DNA of 64,000 nt, from the NCBI GenBank assembly GCA_905178155.1, contig CAJINV010000001.1:13080635-13144634 (forward strand), given 5' to 3'. A program made the translations under genes and the position numbers. Shown one piece after another: positions 51,601 through 61,533 of this stretch. Source of the stretch: Amoebophrya sp. A120 (lineage: Eukaryota; Sar; Dinophyceae; Syndiniales; Amoebophryaceae). The notes below the pieces were generated by a model, which did no database searches, was not told where the DNA came from, and saw only the letters and a list, made by a program, of their open reading frames with translations. The first letter of the stretch is position 1, and each line of letters starts with the position of its first letter.

Positions 51601-53922
51601 CAAGACGCGCAAGGTCACCCCTTTGACTTTTGGCATTCTTGCATCACAAATTCATGTAACAATTGAGAATGTAACAGTTGAAAACGGCATAACCCAAGAC
51701 AACACTTTGTGTTGGTGAAGGAAACCCTGTCGCTTTATTGCCTCCAGTTTATCCTGTGCAAAAGTATCGCACTCGTATAAATGCAAGTCTTGCATTACAA
51801 ATCTTTTTCTTAAGGTAAATCCGCATTACAAATCTCATCTCTTATGCTGAGGAAATTTGTAATGCATTTATACGAGTACGATACTTTTGCAGTTCATACA
51901 GTTGTAGTTCTGACGACTGGATTGGCAGCACCAACCTGGTCGAAGTTCAAATTCTTGCTTCTTCCGTCTCAGGTTCTCATCTCGTCAGCCAGCAACAGCA
52001 TCGAAATCGTATCGAGGAGCATGTTGAGAACAAAGTGCAAAGACGCTATAGCACAATCGATATCACTTATTTTAAGTTGCTTTTTATTCGTTCGCAAGCA
52101 CATCATTAGTACTACTTTTACAACTGCTCCCATACCTTTCCGTTAATCGCTGCCCTGTTGCCGGCCTGGGCTTCTTTGAGGGACGCAAGCTCGTTGAGAA
52201 TAACAGCGTCGAAGGGTGACACAGAGTTTGGCCGAATTATGGTGGACGGCTGAAACGATGTGGAGTCGTCTTCGCACGAGCTCAGTGGCTTACCCGTCGA
52301 AATGGATGTAGGACTCGCTGCCTGTATTCGCTTTCGCGCGGAGCTGGGCGGAGGCTGGAGACAAAGAGAAAAAAGGAGTCACTCAGTGGTATGTGAGCAT
52401 GAAAAAGAAAACTCATTCTCATTTGACCATCGTACATAACCAGTGTGGCAAGCAAGCAATAGCAACAAGGTCCTCGGCTATATTAACGTTGCCAAATCGA
52501 GTAAAATTTCTGTCCAGAGAAGTAGTACGAGCAACGCCTCCACCTGTGAGGAACAATAGCTGTGCTCGGACGCTGGAGAGCTTCGTTTTGTCTGAGTCGC
52601 TGAGATTGGGATTTTGACAACATCGTTTTCGTTGCCTCTCGTCCGGTCTTGTAGACTGTCCTGCGCTCCCCGTGATCTACCGTAGTCAGGGGGCGGAATG
52701 GTAACGGTCCCCGATGCTGGTCCATCATCCTCCTCGACATCCCCTTCGTCAGGATAGATGCCATGCGAGCTGGTATGTGGCCCTGGCTCCGGCCCAAGAA
52801 GTGGCACTACAGCGGGAACGCCGGCAGAAGATGTTGAGGTAGATTTTGAAAAACCTGAGGTATTTTCCCAACATCACCCCTTTCGATTTTGGCCCGGACG
52901 AGTAGCCGTTCGTGGCTCAACAACGGAGTAGTTGCCGAACAAAAAGGATCGATGCATGAGATAGATGAGTCAGTGTCAGATTGATGAAACAAATGCAAAT
53001 GCATCACACGACGAAAAAAAAAACATCGAAAACCGAAACGAAGATCATACCCTCCTCGTAGCAATTATCGTTCTCTTGCTCGCTAAACTCGCTGTGGAAG
53101 TGCAGGTCGCTTTCTCCGCGCTTCGGGTAGACATCTTGCAGGGCGGCATCGTCGAAGAACTCCCCTTCTTGTTCGGAACCGGACGCGTCATCTCGCGCAG
53201 TCACGAACAGTTTACTACTTGAAGGCGGCGGGGAGCCATTGGGATAAGAAGATGAACTCGAACCAGCACAACCAGCTTCATTTTTCGCTAGAAATAAACT
53301 ACTGCTTCCCTCAGAGCCGCCACTGCGGGAACTGCACGAGGAAGATTTGGAGCTGCCGCAAGCAGGCTCTGGTGCTTCGGATGATGCCCCACCAAAGTCT
53401 GGCTGCCGGGTCGACATCGCCACCTGCTGAGCCATTGCGGTCGCTTCGCGTGGTTTTGTTGCTACGCAATCGGCACCCGTCCTTTCGTCCATATCGCAAA
53501 GCGGGATCTCGCCGGGCGTCCCGAAGGCATCCTCGCTCCGGCTGGAGGTGAGGATTTTTCATCTGCCTTGCTAGTACCACAGAAGTGCTAGGAGAATCAG
53601 ATTCCAAGGAACTAAAGGAATCTTCATCAACCACAACAGATTCTGAAAAATTCATTAACAACATCAACACAAAAACACGAGTATCCGGTGTGGTTCTCGT
53701 CACAGTAGCATGAATATACGCATCGTCCATGGCACTTCCGGCCTTGTGGCGGCGCTGACTGGTTGGCGTTGCGTTGCTCATTTGCCCCGGTGTGTGAAAC
53801 CCTGGCGTTCCGATAGCACCCAGGAGCACGCGCTCACTCACGCATGGTGATGCGTAGTCGCTCGCACCATCACCACAGCCTACGGGCGGAGGTGGACCTC
53901 CAGCACCACGGGGCATCGACAT
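48632..53922 (-). CDS. Large Ser/Pro/Thr-rich protein, about 1,180 aa, carrying four introners
   Basis: Ten exons: 53922-53720, 53541-53051, 52854-52544, 52354-52136, a short exon near 51975-51899, about 51749-51697, 51450-51041, 50874-50748, 50435-50386 and 50246-48632. The introns at 53719, 53050, 52543 and 51040 are GT-AG in matching phase. The one after 52136 has a GT donor but its acceptor is uncertain. The other four are introners (51750, 51451, 50436, 50247). The start is MSMPRGAGGPPPP. The protein is almost entirely low complexity, with two similar short motifs (GTPGFHTPG and GTPGEIPLC) near the N-terminus. The longest exon ends in Ala/Pro-rich sequence (TRGRAPVQ). A weakly conserved island joins across introners (PRGGFGPRQPDIGTPFEKFLD), crossing the 50-bp exon. 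No family is recognised. Such a disordered protein may be a scaffold or regulatory factor. Confidence 0.65.
50247..50385 (-). mobile_element. Introner, family B, 139 bp, TSD tttcg
   Basis: Left end TATCCTGTGCAAAAGTA and right end the inverted TATGAATTGCAAAAGCA. The exact duplication tttcg lies at 50242-50246 and 50386-50390. Internal gcatgacaaa and tttgtaatgc motifs. Removal joins GTPFE to KFLDHK in frame. Confidence 0.95.
50436..50747 (-). mobile_element. Introner, family C, 312 bp, TSD cacgc
   Basis: Left end TATGGAAGTGTCATAATCG and right end the inverted TATGGATGTGTCAGGATCG, pairing for about 50 bp with one small gap. The exact duplication cacgc lies at 50431-50435 and 50748-50752. It is related to the element at 55234-55548. 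Removal keeps the host in frame (TPVPRGGFGPR). Confidence 0.95.
51451..51691 (-). mobile_element. Introner, family A, 241 bp, TSD accca
   Basis: Left end TATGGAGTTCTCAAATG and right end the inverted TATGCCGTTTTCAACTG, continuing TTACATTCTCAA. The exact duplication accca lies at 51446-51450 and 51692-51696. The body matches the element at 114-564 apart from the extra segment in that copy. Removal joins SVVLG to AAATQQ. Confidence 0.95.
51750..51898 (-). mobile_element. Introner, family B, 149 bp, TSD cagtt
   Basis: Left end TATCCTGTGCAAAAGTATCG and right end the inverted TATGAACTGCAAAAGTATCG, then ACTCGTATAAATGCA on both arms. The exact duplication cagtt lies at 51745-51749 and 51899-51903. 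Removal keeps the frame (RTTTGGNKAT). Confidence 0.95.
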
Positions 53923-54308
53923 TTTCCTTTCGGACCGTGTCTCTGTGCACAATCTGGAACTTTCTTCACGATGAAGAAAAAAAAAGCTGCAGGCGGCAGG
54001 CTGTCGGTTTTCAAAGCGTTGTCCTACCGGACACAAAGCGACAGAAGAACTACATCAAAGAAAATCGTCCGTCGTCCACGGAAGTCTCGTCGTCCACGGA
54101 AGCGCTTAGGTCCTTTACTTACTCGCTTTCTGCGGGCTCCATACTGTTTTTCCTACTTTGCGGCCTTTTTAAAACTTCTTGAAGACCCACGCAGCTACCT
54201 CCAGTTAAAACTTTGCAACAGCAAGAACTAGTTCTCGTTGTACAGAGTAACCGACGCAGAACTCTCTCGCGGGTTCCTCTCGACCTCGCACTCAAAAAGC
54301 CGTGCCAC
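53923..54308. other. Promoter region of the Ser/Pro-rich gene
   Basis: Upstream of the ATG at 53922. No supported gene; the + frames at 53844-54182 and 53971-54231 are without domains. Confidence 0.4.
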
Positions 54309-54608
54309 CTAGGTACCAAAAAAAATGGCGTGTAACTCTTGGAACTTCAACACAGCTCCAACTTTCGGTGTAGTGATTTCAACCGAAGAAAAAGCAAACA
54401 GGAAAAGCAAAATAGCTTGAACCACGAACGGAAACGTAAAATGACCATACGGCAGAGACAGTGTTTTCTCGTAAAAGCATACGCAAATCGCGCAAGAATA
54501 CAGAGCATTTCCATTTGTTGCCCCCACCTGACGCAGCAGCGAACAAAACGAAAAGAGCCAACGACCGAGGGCACAACTTTCCGGCAAATTTTCTGCCATC
54601 TTTTGCAT
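54309..54608 (-). CDS. Possible small membrane protein, 99 aa
   Basis: The frame runs from ATG (54608, MQKMAENLPESC) to a stop at 54309. It contains Cys-rich segments and a hydrophobic stretch (FPFVVQAILLFLFAFS). A GT donor-like site follows LLRQ near 54538, so it may instead be spliced or be part of the 3' end of the neighbouring gene. Low confidence; no family. Confidence 0.3.
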   Translation of the reverse strand: MQKMAENLPESCALGRWLFSFCSLLRQVGATNGNALYSCAICVCFYEKTLSLPYGHFTFPFVVQAILLFLFAFSSVEITTPKVGAVLKFQELHAIFFGT

Positions 54609-54779
54609 TCTCTGTCACCGATCATTGAAGACAGGTTGAAGGTAGTACGTACTGAGCTCATCCATCGTGTGCCGCGGACGGTCAACATTGGTCATTCATT
54701 GAAGTCCTGTTCTTCAGATATGAAATTGTCCTCACTTGTTCAGAATACATACAGTTTTTTCAAAGCCTGCTCACAGTTG

Positions 54780-57411
54780 TCACAGAAAGATCCCCGTGTC
54801 TTTACCTTGATGCACGGGCTCGGCAAAGTACTGGTGGTAGCCGCGCAGGCCCATGGGCCCCTGGCCGACCATGCGATCGAAGGTGAGAAAGTGGTCGGTG
54901 TGGGACGTGCGTGGCGCCATCGTGAGCACCGCGATGTCATCGGGGGGTAAGGACTCCTTTTTCGCCGTGCCCGTTTCCTCGAGCCCGGTGACCATTGCGT
55001 CGAGCGTCTTTTTGCCCTCCTTTGCGACCTTCAGTGCCCGGGCCTTCGATCCCGCGTAGGCTGCACTCGCGCCGGCCTTGATCGCGGACCCCGTGCGCGC
55101 CAGCTGCTTCTTCGTAAAATCCAGGGCGCCACGCCCGGCTTGTTTCGTTTTTGAGATCAAGAAGTCCCGCGTCGACATCATCGCGCGACTCGTCGCGTCT
55201 TTCACCTTCCGCGGAAGCTTCTTCAGCTCCTCGTATGGAGGTGTCAGGATCGAAATCGTCAAAGTTGAAATAGTTCGTCATGCATGGAATGCAACGCAGT
55301 AACTGCCTCTATTGCAGAGGATGCAAGGGAGCCAGATTATAGTGCTGGTAAGGGTCGAGAATTGGGCTGCTAATCAGGATCACAGAGGGAAGCCCCTTCG
55401 CCGTAACCAGCATGACAACCTGGCCTCCGGTACGGACAAAATTTGTCATGCACCGACTAGAAACTGATGTCGGCCCAATTGGTATGTATCGGTTTTATGC
55501 ATGACAAACTATTTCAACTTTGTCAATTTCACTTCTGACAGTTCCATACCTCGATCTTTCGGCGTACAGTGTCCTTGAACAGGTATTTGTTCCAGCTCAT
55601 CTTCTGCTATCCTGTGCAAAAGTATCGCAGTCGTAGTAATTGCAATCATGCATGACAAATCCTGTTTCTTAGCGAAATCAGCATTACAAATTCCATTTTT
55701 CCTTCTGGAAAAAATTGTATTGCGATTTATACTAGTAGGATACTTTTGCAATGCATATCTGCTTGAATGTTTCCCAAGATGTGGGCTGCACCCTGTACTC
55801 GCACTGGTCGAGTTTTCGGTACGTCGCACTCGCGGTGGGAAACGGTATCCACTTGCTCTTGTTTTCCAGCCGCTGCAGGGCCCTCGTTTTGCATTCGGCG
55901 ACCCTGCCGTCGGGGTCGTCCGGCCAGACGTCTACCGGGAATTCCTCGCGGCAGTCGATCTGATACTGTTGCTCCACCATTTTCGCAATATCGTAGGGCA
56001 CCTTCCTTCTTAAAGTCTTGTCAAAATCTTTCAGCTTCGCCAAGAAGCAGCGCTTGGCGCGAAAGTCTTGCGTGTATCAAAAGTAAAAATCCCCCCTCCC
56101 CATATCGAAAAGGCATGTTTCCGAAAATTTGGGTTGCTGATTTGAGGTCACAAATCGCATTCGTCTTGCAAGAAGACAAGGGCAGAAGCTTCCGCCCCAC
56201 CATGGAAGCGATTAGTCATGCTGTTGGCCCTAAAAGTGACCCGCTTGCCAACATGCTGAACAACTAGACCCATACGCCCCGACCTAGCCTGGGGATCTGG
56301 CCGCAGTGCCTCTCTGCAATACAAACCTGATTTGTGTACACAAATCCAGCATCAGAAGTTCCGTTTTGATATGGGGAGGGGGGATCTTTCCTTTCGATAA
56401 GGTGGCCGTTCGAATCACGTCCTCTTTCGCTTGGATCTTCCGCCGCCGCTTGGCGGCTTTTTCCGACGAACTCATCCAAAACCAGGGAAAAGCGGTGTTG
56501 TGAGACGGCGAAGACCCACCTGGCGCTGGACCTGGCTGCGGCTTGTTTTTATTATGGGGACGATTTATTTCATCTTCGTCTTCGTGGGCCCGCGGTTCTG
56601 GTAGATCATGACCCCTATAATTACGCCCTCTTTTGTTCGCTGCTGTTGTACTAATTTCTCCGGAAGGTAGTTTGATGCTTGACGAGGAAAGGTCGTGACT
56701 ACTTTTTCCAACTGAAGACGCTGCAGCGCCTGCTCCTACCCCAGCACCATTTTTGGCTGCAGCTGCATGCTTCGTTTCTGCCTCTTTCTGGTTCAGTTTT
56801 TGCAACTGCAGTTGCAGGTACTTGTCACTCATGATGTTTGGAGAGTACATCGGTTTTTTCCTGTTTTTCGCATACCCAAATTTTGCAGGCACTTGTTCCC
56901 GATGTTGTCCTGCCGCGCTGTTCGGGCGCCGAGGCCGATCCAGGAAGCTACTACTTCGCTGTCGTCCTGGCGACGAAAAGAACATCGGTCCGCGATTTCT
57001 CGTTGGGGACGAACACACTGCAGCTGTCGAGTTGAGAGACGTCGTCGCGAGATTTTTGCAGTTGTTCCTCCCTGTACTTTTCGCCCCAAGAACGCCAGAA
57101 GCGGCATGATCAGCCGCGAAAACAGCAGTGTGCGGCCTCGTCGTCCCAGATGATGCCCGTGTCTTGCAACTACTCGTCGGTGTTGTAGGATCCGACTCTA
57201 GAAAGGCGGAGTAGAGTGCGTGCTTTTGGCTCTGTCCGTGACCAAATCCGAAAGTAGATGCCGGTGCAGCTGGCGCAGCTCTCCCGCGCCCGGCGTCAAT
57301 ACTCACACAGACATGGTAGCCATCCACGTCCGAACAGCCGGAAGAAAAAGGTTTTTCGAAAAGATGAGCACAGCCTTGAAGGTTGTCACCGGCACCAAAC
57401 AAAGACGGCAT
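54780..57411 (-). CDS. 608-aa protein with three introners, unknown function
   Basis: Four exons separated only by introners: 57411-56400, about 56074-55758, about 55607-55549 and about 55233-54780. Keeping one flank copy per element gives 1,827 bases (609 codons). The start is the ATG at 57411 (MPSLFGAGDNL). The first third is Ser/Ala/Asn-rich and disordered. The region from about residue 320 is folded-looking: SSEKAAKRRRKIQAKEDVIR, LKDFDKTLRRKVPYDIAKM, CREEFPVDVWPDD, then WETFKQKMSWNKYLFKDTV across the second and third introners. A long basic amphipathic helix of Ala/Lys follows (KDATSRAMMSTRDF, KQAGRGALDFTKKQLART). The end is beta-rich (GPMGLRGYHQYFAEPVHQG). I do not recognise the family. 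The third exon is only about 55 bp. Exons joined this precisely show that the introners behave as introns here. Confidence 0.75.
55234..55548 (-). mobile_element. Introner, family C, 315 bp, TSD cctcg
   Basis: Left end TATGGAGGTGTCAGGATCG and right end the inverted TATGGAACTGTCAGAAGTG, with about 52 bp pairing. The exact duplication cctcg lies at 55229-55233 and 55549-55553. It is the only TSD-proven introner here that can also be spliced as GT-AG (ATCGAG, GTATGG...CATACGAG, GAGCTG). Confidence 0.95.
55608..55757 (-). mobile_element. Introner, family B, 150 bp, TSD tctgc
   Basis: Left end TATCCTGTGCAAAAGTATCG and right end the inverted TATGCATTGCAAAAGTATCC. The exact duplication tctgc lies at 55603-55607 and 55758-55762. 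Removal joins WETFKQ to KMSWNKY. Confidence 0.95.
56075..56399 (-). mobile_element. Introner, 325 bp, with eroded TSD
   Basis: Left end TATCAAAAGTAAAAATCCCC and right end the inverted TATCGAAAGGAAAGATCCCC, pairing for about 39 bp (CCCTCCCCATATC shared). Flanks gcgtg and aggtg match at three of five bases. Removing it plus 5 bp keeps the frame (RTAT joined to QDFRAK). Confidence 0.88.
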
Positions 57412-58175
57412 GATAACTTCGATTGGTGTCACTGGTCAGTCACATCGTCAATTCTTCTACTCAATCAGAATCCGAACGGCTACGGAATATGACACTACGA
57501 GACGAAGCAAATACTATGTTGCTCATATACTTTATTTTTATTTTTTTTTCCTCTACCGCCCCCAAACAGAAAAATAGACACGACGACTGCACACAAAATC
57601 AACCACAACAAAACGACACAATAAAGGACGATAAGGAGAGGGCATTCCTGTGCCGATTTATCGATTCCGAATACTCAAACGATCTGAAGTTGTCGAAACG
57701 ACACATCAGTGGTCCAGTTCGATTATTAGCGATTACTATTGGATGAAACTAAAACGAGCGAGCCGCAACGTGAGGACGCATACACCTAGACTTTGACTTA
57801 CGCAACGATGTGCTTCTAAGAATAGTAAAGAGTACACGACTGCGGCAAATCCTCACCAGCAAACATCTACCTGGACCTGCTAGCTATATCCACTGCGAAA
57901 CGCAAAAGCAAAACGTAACAATGTGTGTCTTCGTACTAGGGCACTAACCCTCCGTCCCCGAAGTCCTGTTCCCCGCCTGCGATGCATCGTGACAGAAAAT
58001 ACAGCATGGATGTGTGTGCCGGGAATGGTGTGCTACGAAGTTTCTCGGCGAGAAGAACTAAGTAGTCCTTGTTCACCGGCCATCACGGCAAACAAAAAGA
58101 GAGACGCAAAGTTAAGCAAAGGTACAGGAGTGCAGTTTCGATCGCTTCCCTGGATGAATAATTCCTGTAATATCG
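57412..58175. other. Intergenic region, no gene seen
   Basis: About 760 bp between two - strand genes; presumably the promoter of the 608-aa gene. No domain-bearing frame. Confidence 0.4.
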
Positions 58176-59744
58176 TCAAGAATTTTGTCTGATCTCATCC
58201 CACGTGCGGTATTGCGAGTTTGCCGACGTGCCGACATTCTCTTTCCGAATTTCATCCCAGGACCGATATTGTGGTGCGGCGACAGCAGGTCTGGTATTTG
58301 TACCACCAGGCGCCCCCGCGGATGTTTGCGGTTGCCTTGTTGTGGCGCCCCCACTACTTCCTGTCCTGCGATCTTCGTCCAGATAATCTGTTCCATCGCG
58401 TCCCCAAGATGAGGCCCAAGGATCATTTCTTTGAGCTGCCTCAACGCTGTAGTTCTCGTTTTCTTGCTCTTGACGCGCGGCGTGCAGTGCCGGGCTGGTG
58501 GTGCGGGTGGCTCGCTTCATGGCGTCCCGCGAGTGCTGCTTCTGGCCGTCAAGCCGGCCCTGCTGCTGATCCAGCCGATTGAAATCCCGCTCGCTCGGCG
58601 ATCCCACAGAATCTCCCGAAATAAACCAATCCAGGTCCTCCATCATTGAGCCACCGGCGGATTTCCTCTGTCCGGAGAGAGATGATGTGCTAGATGTGGA
58701 TTTGCTTGATGAGCCTCCGCGTGGTCCCATCTCTGGTAAAAATTCGTCGGACTTGACACTTCCGATGGCCGGACCGGCAGTAGCTTCCTCGACGAAAAAC
58801 TCGGAGGAGAACTGCGAGTCGTCTACTGAGGACCGAGAGGGGCCCGCACCACGCCGTGACACTTGACTCTGCGCTTGCCCGCCATCAAAGCCAGCACTAT
58901 CGCCATCACTGTATTGCTCGGAAGCACCGCCAGCTTGCCCTTGCTGTGCCGGCGGCACGCCATATCCGCCGAAAGCACCCCCGGTCGTCCCGCGGTGGCT
59001 TTGGCGTTCCCTGTTTGTTCGTGGCGAGATGGCAACGCGACCAGCCTTCCCAGCATCTACGACCACATCCTCGCCTCGCTGAAGCTGGTCAAAGAGCTCG
59101 TGCACCTTTGTAGCCCAGCATGCGCCCGGCGGTGCGTCCTTGGCCAACACGTTGCGGATCCAACTGGACCACTGCAGCTGGGACGAAATCGCAAGCGTAC
59201 CGAATGCAGCGGCAGCGGCAGGAATCTAAGTTAGGAGCAGGGAGTTGTGAAAAGGTTCTTCATCGCAAGTTGAAGTTGTTACAACATACAACGCCGCCAG
59301 ACCATCAAATCCGGACTTTTAAACTCATCTTCGCTCCACATCGACCACGCATGGACATTCTCATTCATACTTACTCATCCTGGTCACCTACTTACCTACT
59401 TGGTTGAAATTGTATATTCTTACCACTGTCCACGGGCTGGCGCCTGACACCCGGAACGTGCGACCACAACCGAGGAACGTGAGGCCGCCGAGCGCCGTCG
59501 CGTATGTCACCGCGGTGTTTTGGATTTTCCGCTGCCGCCGCAGCTCCTCCCGGCTCGGCGCATACTCACCGCTGAAACGCCAGGCCTGGAACGCCATTTG
59601 CACCCCGAGAAGTTGGTCCGGCGATAGGGAGGTGACGTCGTATCCTCGGTGAAGAATGTGCGATCCACTCGAGGACGAACCTGGTCCTGTACTAGAATTG
59701 GCACTCGTGGAAGATCCAGAGAAAGACGAACTTGAGCTTGACAT
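58176..59744 (-). CDS. 456-aa protein with two membrane-type segments and C-terminal SWDEIR repeats
   Basis: Two exons, 59744-59424 and 59225-58176, canonical GT-AG intron in phase 0, total 1,371 bases. The start is MSSSSSSFSG after a Ser/Gly leader. Exon 1 contains LSPDQLLGVQMAFQAWRFSG and a hydrophobic Gly/Ala stretch (AVTYATALGGLTFLGCG). Exon 2 begins with a second hydrophobic stretch (IPAAAAAFGTLAISSQ). This short paired-helix layout at the N-terminus with a disordered C-terminus resembles OCIA-domain proteins of endosomes and mitochondria, but the match is weak. The C-terminus ends with two copies of Y-R-[ST]-W-D-E-I-R (QYRSWDEIRKEN and QYRTWDEIRQNS), a short linear motif that probably binds a partner. 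Ser/Gly/Gln-rich linker between. Confidence 0.65.
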
Positions 59745-60082
59745 GGTGAGCAGTAGAGGCACTGAGCCGGTGAAATAGAAAATGCTAGCAACGATTAGGC
59801 TATGATGATGATGAGATTCCTTAAAAGGCGCTAGCCAATCGACAGAGCCGATTATGGCAGCGAATGTCTGGAAATCTCTGTTGTTCTCTTTCACTTGGGA
59901 CTCAGCAGAGCACAGCAGCAGCAACAACCAGCACAGCAGCAAAAAAAGCGACTAAAAACTCAGGGCACTACGACAGCTACAGCACAGCATAAAACGATAC
60001 TCCGGGTAACTCCTACAGATACAGCATATGATGATGATGATGTACCCAACTGCGGGGTCTACACTATAAGTAAAAACTATCA
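59745..60082. other. Intergenic region, no gene seen
   Basis: Upstream of the SWDEIR-repeat gene. Contains a gatgatgatgatg microsatellite near 60028 and a cag-rich stretch near 59910. Confidence 0.4.
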
Positions 60083-60297
60083 GTGTTCTTGGTGTGGTGC
60101 GCTCTCGCTATCTGACTGCACTTGATCAATGAGCACTTCTCTCTCTTTTTTCATTTTCTTCTTAGCACAGCGCTCCTCGTGCTTTTCCATCATTCCAATT
60201 TTCTTCGCGAGAGAATGAGAATCGTAGCAGATCGGCTGCCCGCTTTCGGCGATCTGCTTCTTGTATTTGCTCTTGCAGATTTTGCATAAAACAATAC
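60083..60297 (-). CDS. Possible C-terminal exon of a small zinc-binding protein
   Basis: No start codon, so it would be a downstream exon preceded by an acceptor-like sequence (cgtag, just above 60297). The - frame reads VLCKICKSKYKK, then SGQPICYDSHSLAKKIG, then KHEERCAKKKMKKE, and ends ...APHQEH with a stop near 60083. The C-x2-C, H and H-x3-C spacing is suggestive of a small zinc finger and the tail is Lys-rich. A competing frame starting MQNLQEQIQEADR gives 43 residues. I could not find the upstream exon with confidence. Confidence 0.3.
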
Positions 60298-61533
60298 TAC
60301 GGGTAGCTCTAACAGCAAAGACAAGAAAAAACCTTTTTACGTATCTATCCTTCAGGAAGGTCCTATTACTGTACTAGGGCACCTTAACCTTATCGAGTAG
60401 AGTATGAGTACATGAACGCGAACTACAAAGGGACGCAAACAAAAGTAAAAAGAGACAGCTTCAGATTCATTCTATCCGGCATGGACCTCGATTTACGAAC
60501 ACAAGAGCGACCTTCTACCGCAACAGCCTCGGAGCAAACCTAGACCGCAACAACACTACGATGAATTTATTTTGGAAGGTTTTCATGAATCTTCATTCTA
60601 CTTTTTACTTGAATTTTTACAGGTACCGGTACAAAAACCGTAGCTCAGTGCGTAAGGCAAAGAAATGTTATTCGTATTCCTTTATCGCTTCAGAGTTCTT
60701 CAAAACTTGTTTTATTGAGGGTCTCCTTATTCCTGCTTTGGGTTTCGCAGCATGGATGAAAACAGGACGGACCCTCTGTAGCAGTAGTTTTGCACAGGAG
60801 CAATACAAAGTGCCCCCGTGCTTTGTTACGGGTTCATTGCCAGGGCATGGGGATCGTGATCATTCGCGCGGGAGAAGCAGCAAAAGAGAACGGGTCTCCA
60901 TGGCTTTTGCTGCAAATGCTCTGCCAGGCAACCATCTATCAAGAACATTGCGTGTCAGAGCCGCTTCATGTTCATTATTTATATTTTCCATGAACCGCAT
61001 TACTGTGTGATTCATTGCTAGAATAAGTCTTACTCGGGAGTGTGGGGGTTTAGGTTTACTAGAGGTGGAGTCGCATTTTCATTGTCGCTTACTTGACTTT
61101 TACTTGGGGGTTGGGTCGGATTTTCTTGCTTTACGAGAGGGAGAGAATTGTCGCTCCTATGGTGGCAGATGGAGTGTGGCTGCTATCCTGCGTTTAGAAT
61201 TTTTTTCATCTTGTTCGTACTTCTTTTTAATTGATGCCAACAAGAATCAGTCTCTTGTATATGCGAATATTTAGGCATACAAAGGGTGAGGAAAGTCGGA
61301 GCCGTCAAACAATCTTTCGTGGTCCTCTTTTTTCTTTATCGGGTTCTTGCTTTTTTACGCCGTCCTTAGAATGTTTTGCACGACGTGGCATCCTCGTTTT
61401 GCACAAACACCTGAGAAGCGTCACCTGTTCTACTAATTCCCCGCTCCCACGGCTTGGCAAGGAAAAGGCTTGCCTGACTTACTTTTCTGTTATGCGGCAT
61501 CCGCGGCCGCGCCGGGCAGTGTCGCATGATCTT
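60298..61533. other. Region without a supported gene
   Basis: About 1.2 kb. A + strand open frame (60561-61010) lacks domains and reliable start context. A short sequence near 60640 (gtagctcagtgcgtaaggc) resembles the 5' half of a tRNA but has no acceptor stem or T arm. Confidence 0.4.

Noticed and set aside
60640-60665. tRNA-like sequence gtagctcagtgcgtaaggc
   Set aside because: No matching acceptor stem, anticodon arm or GGTTCGAATCC-type T arm follows.
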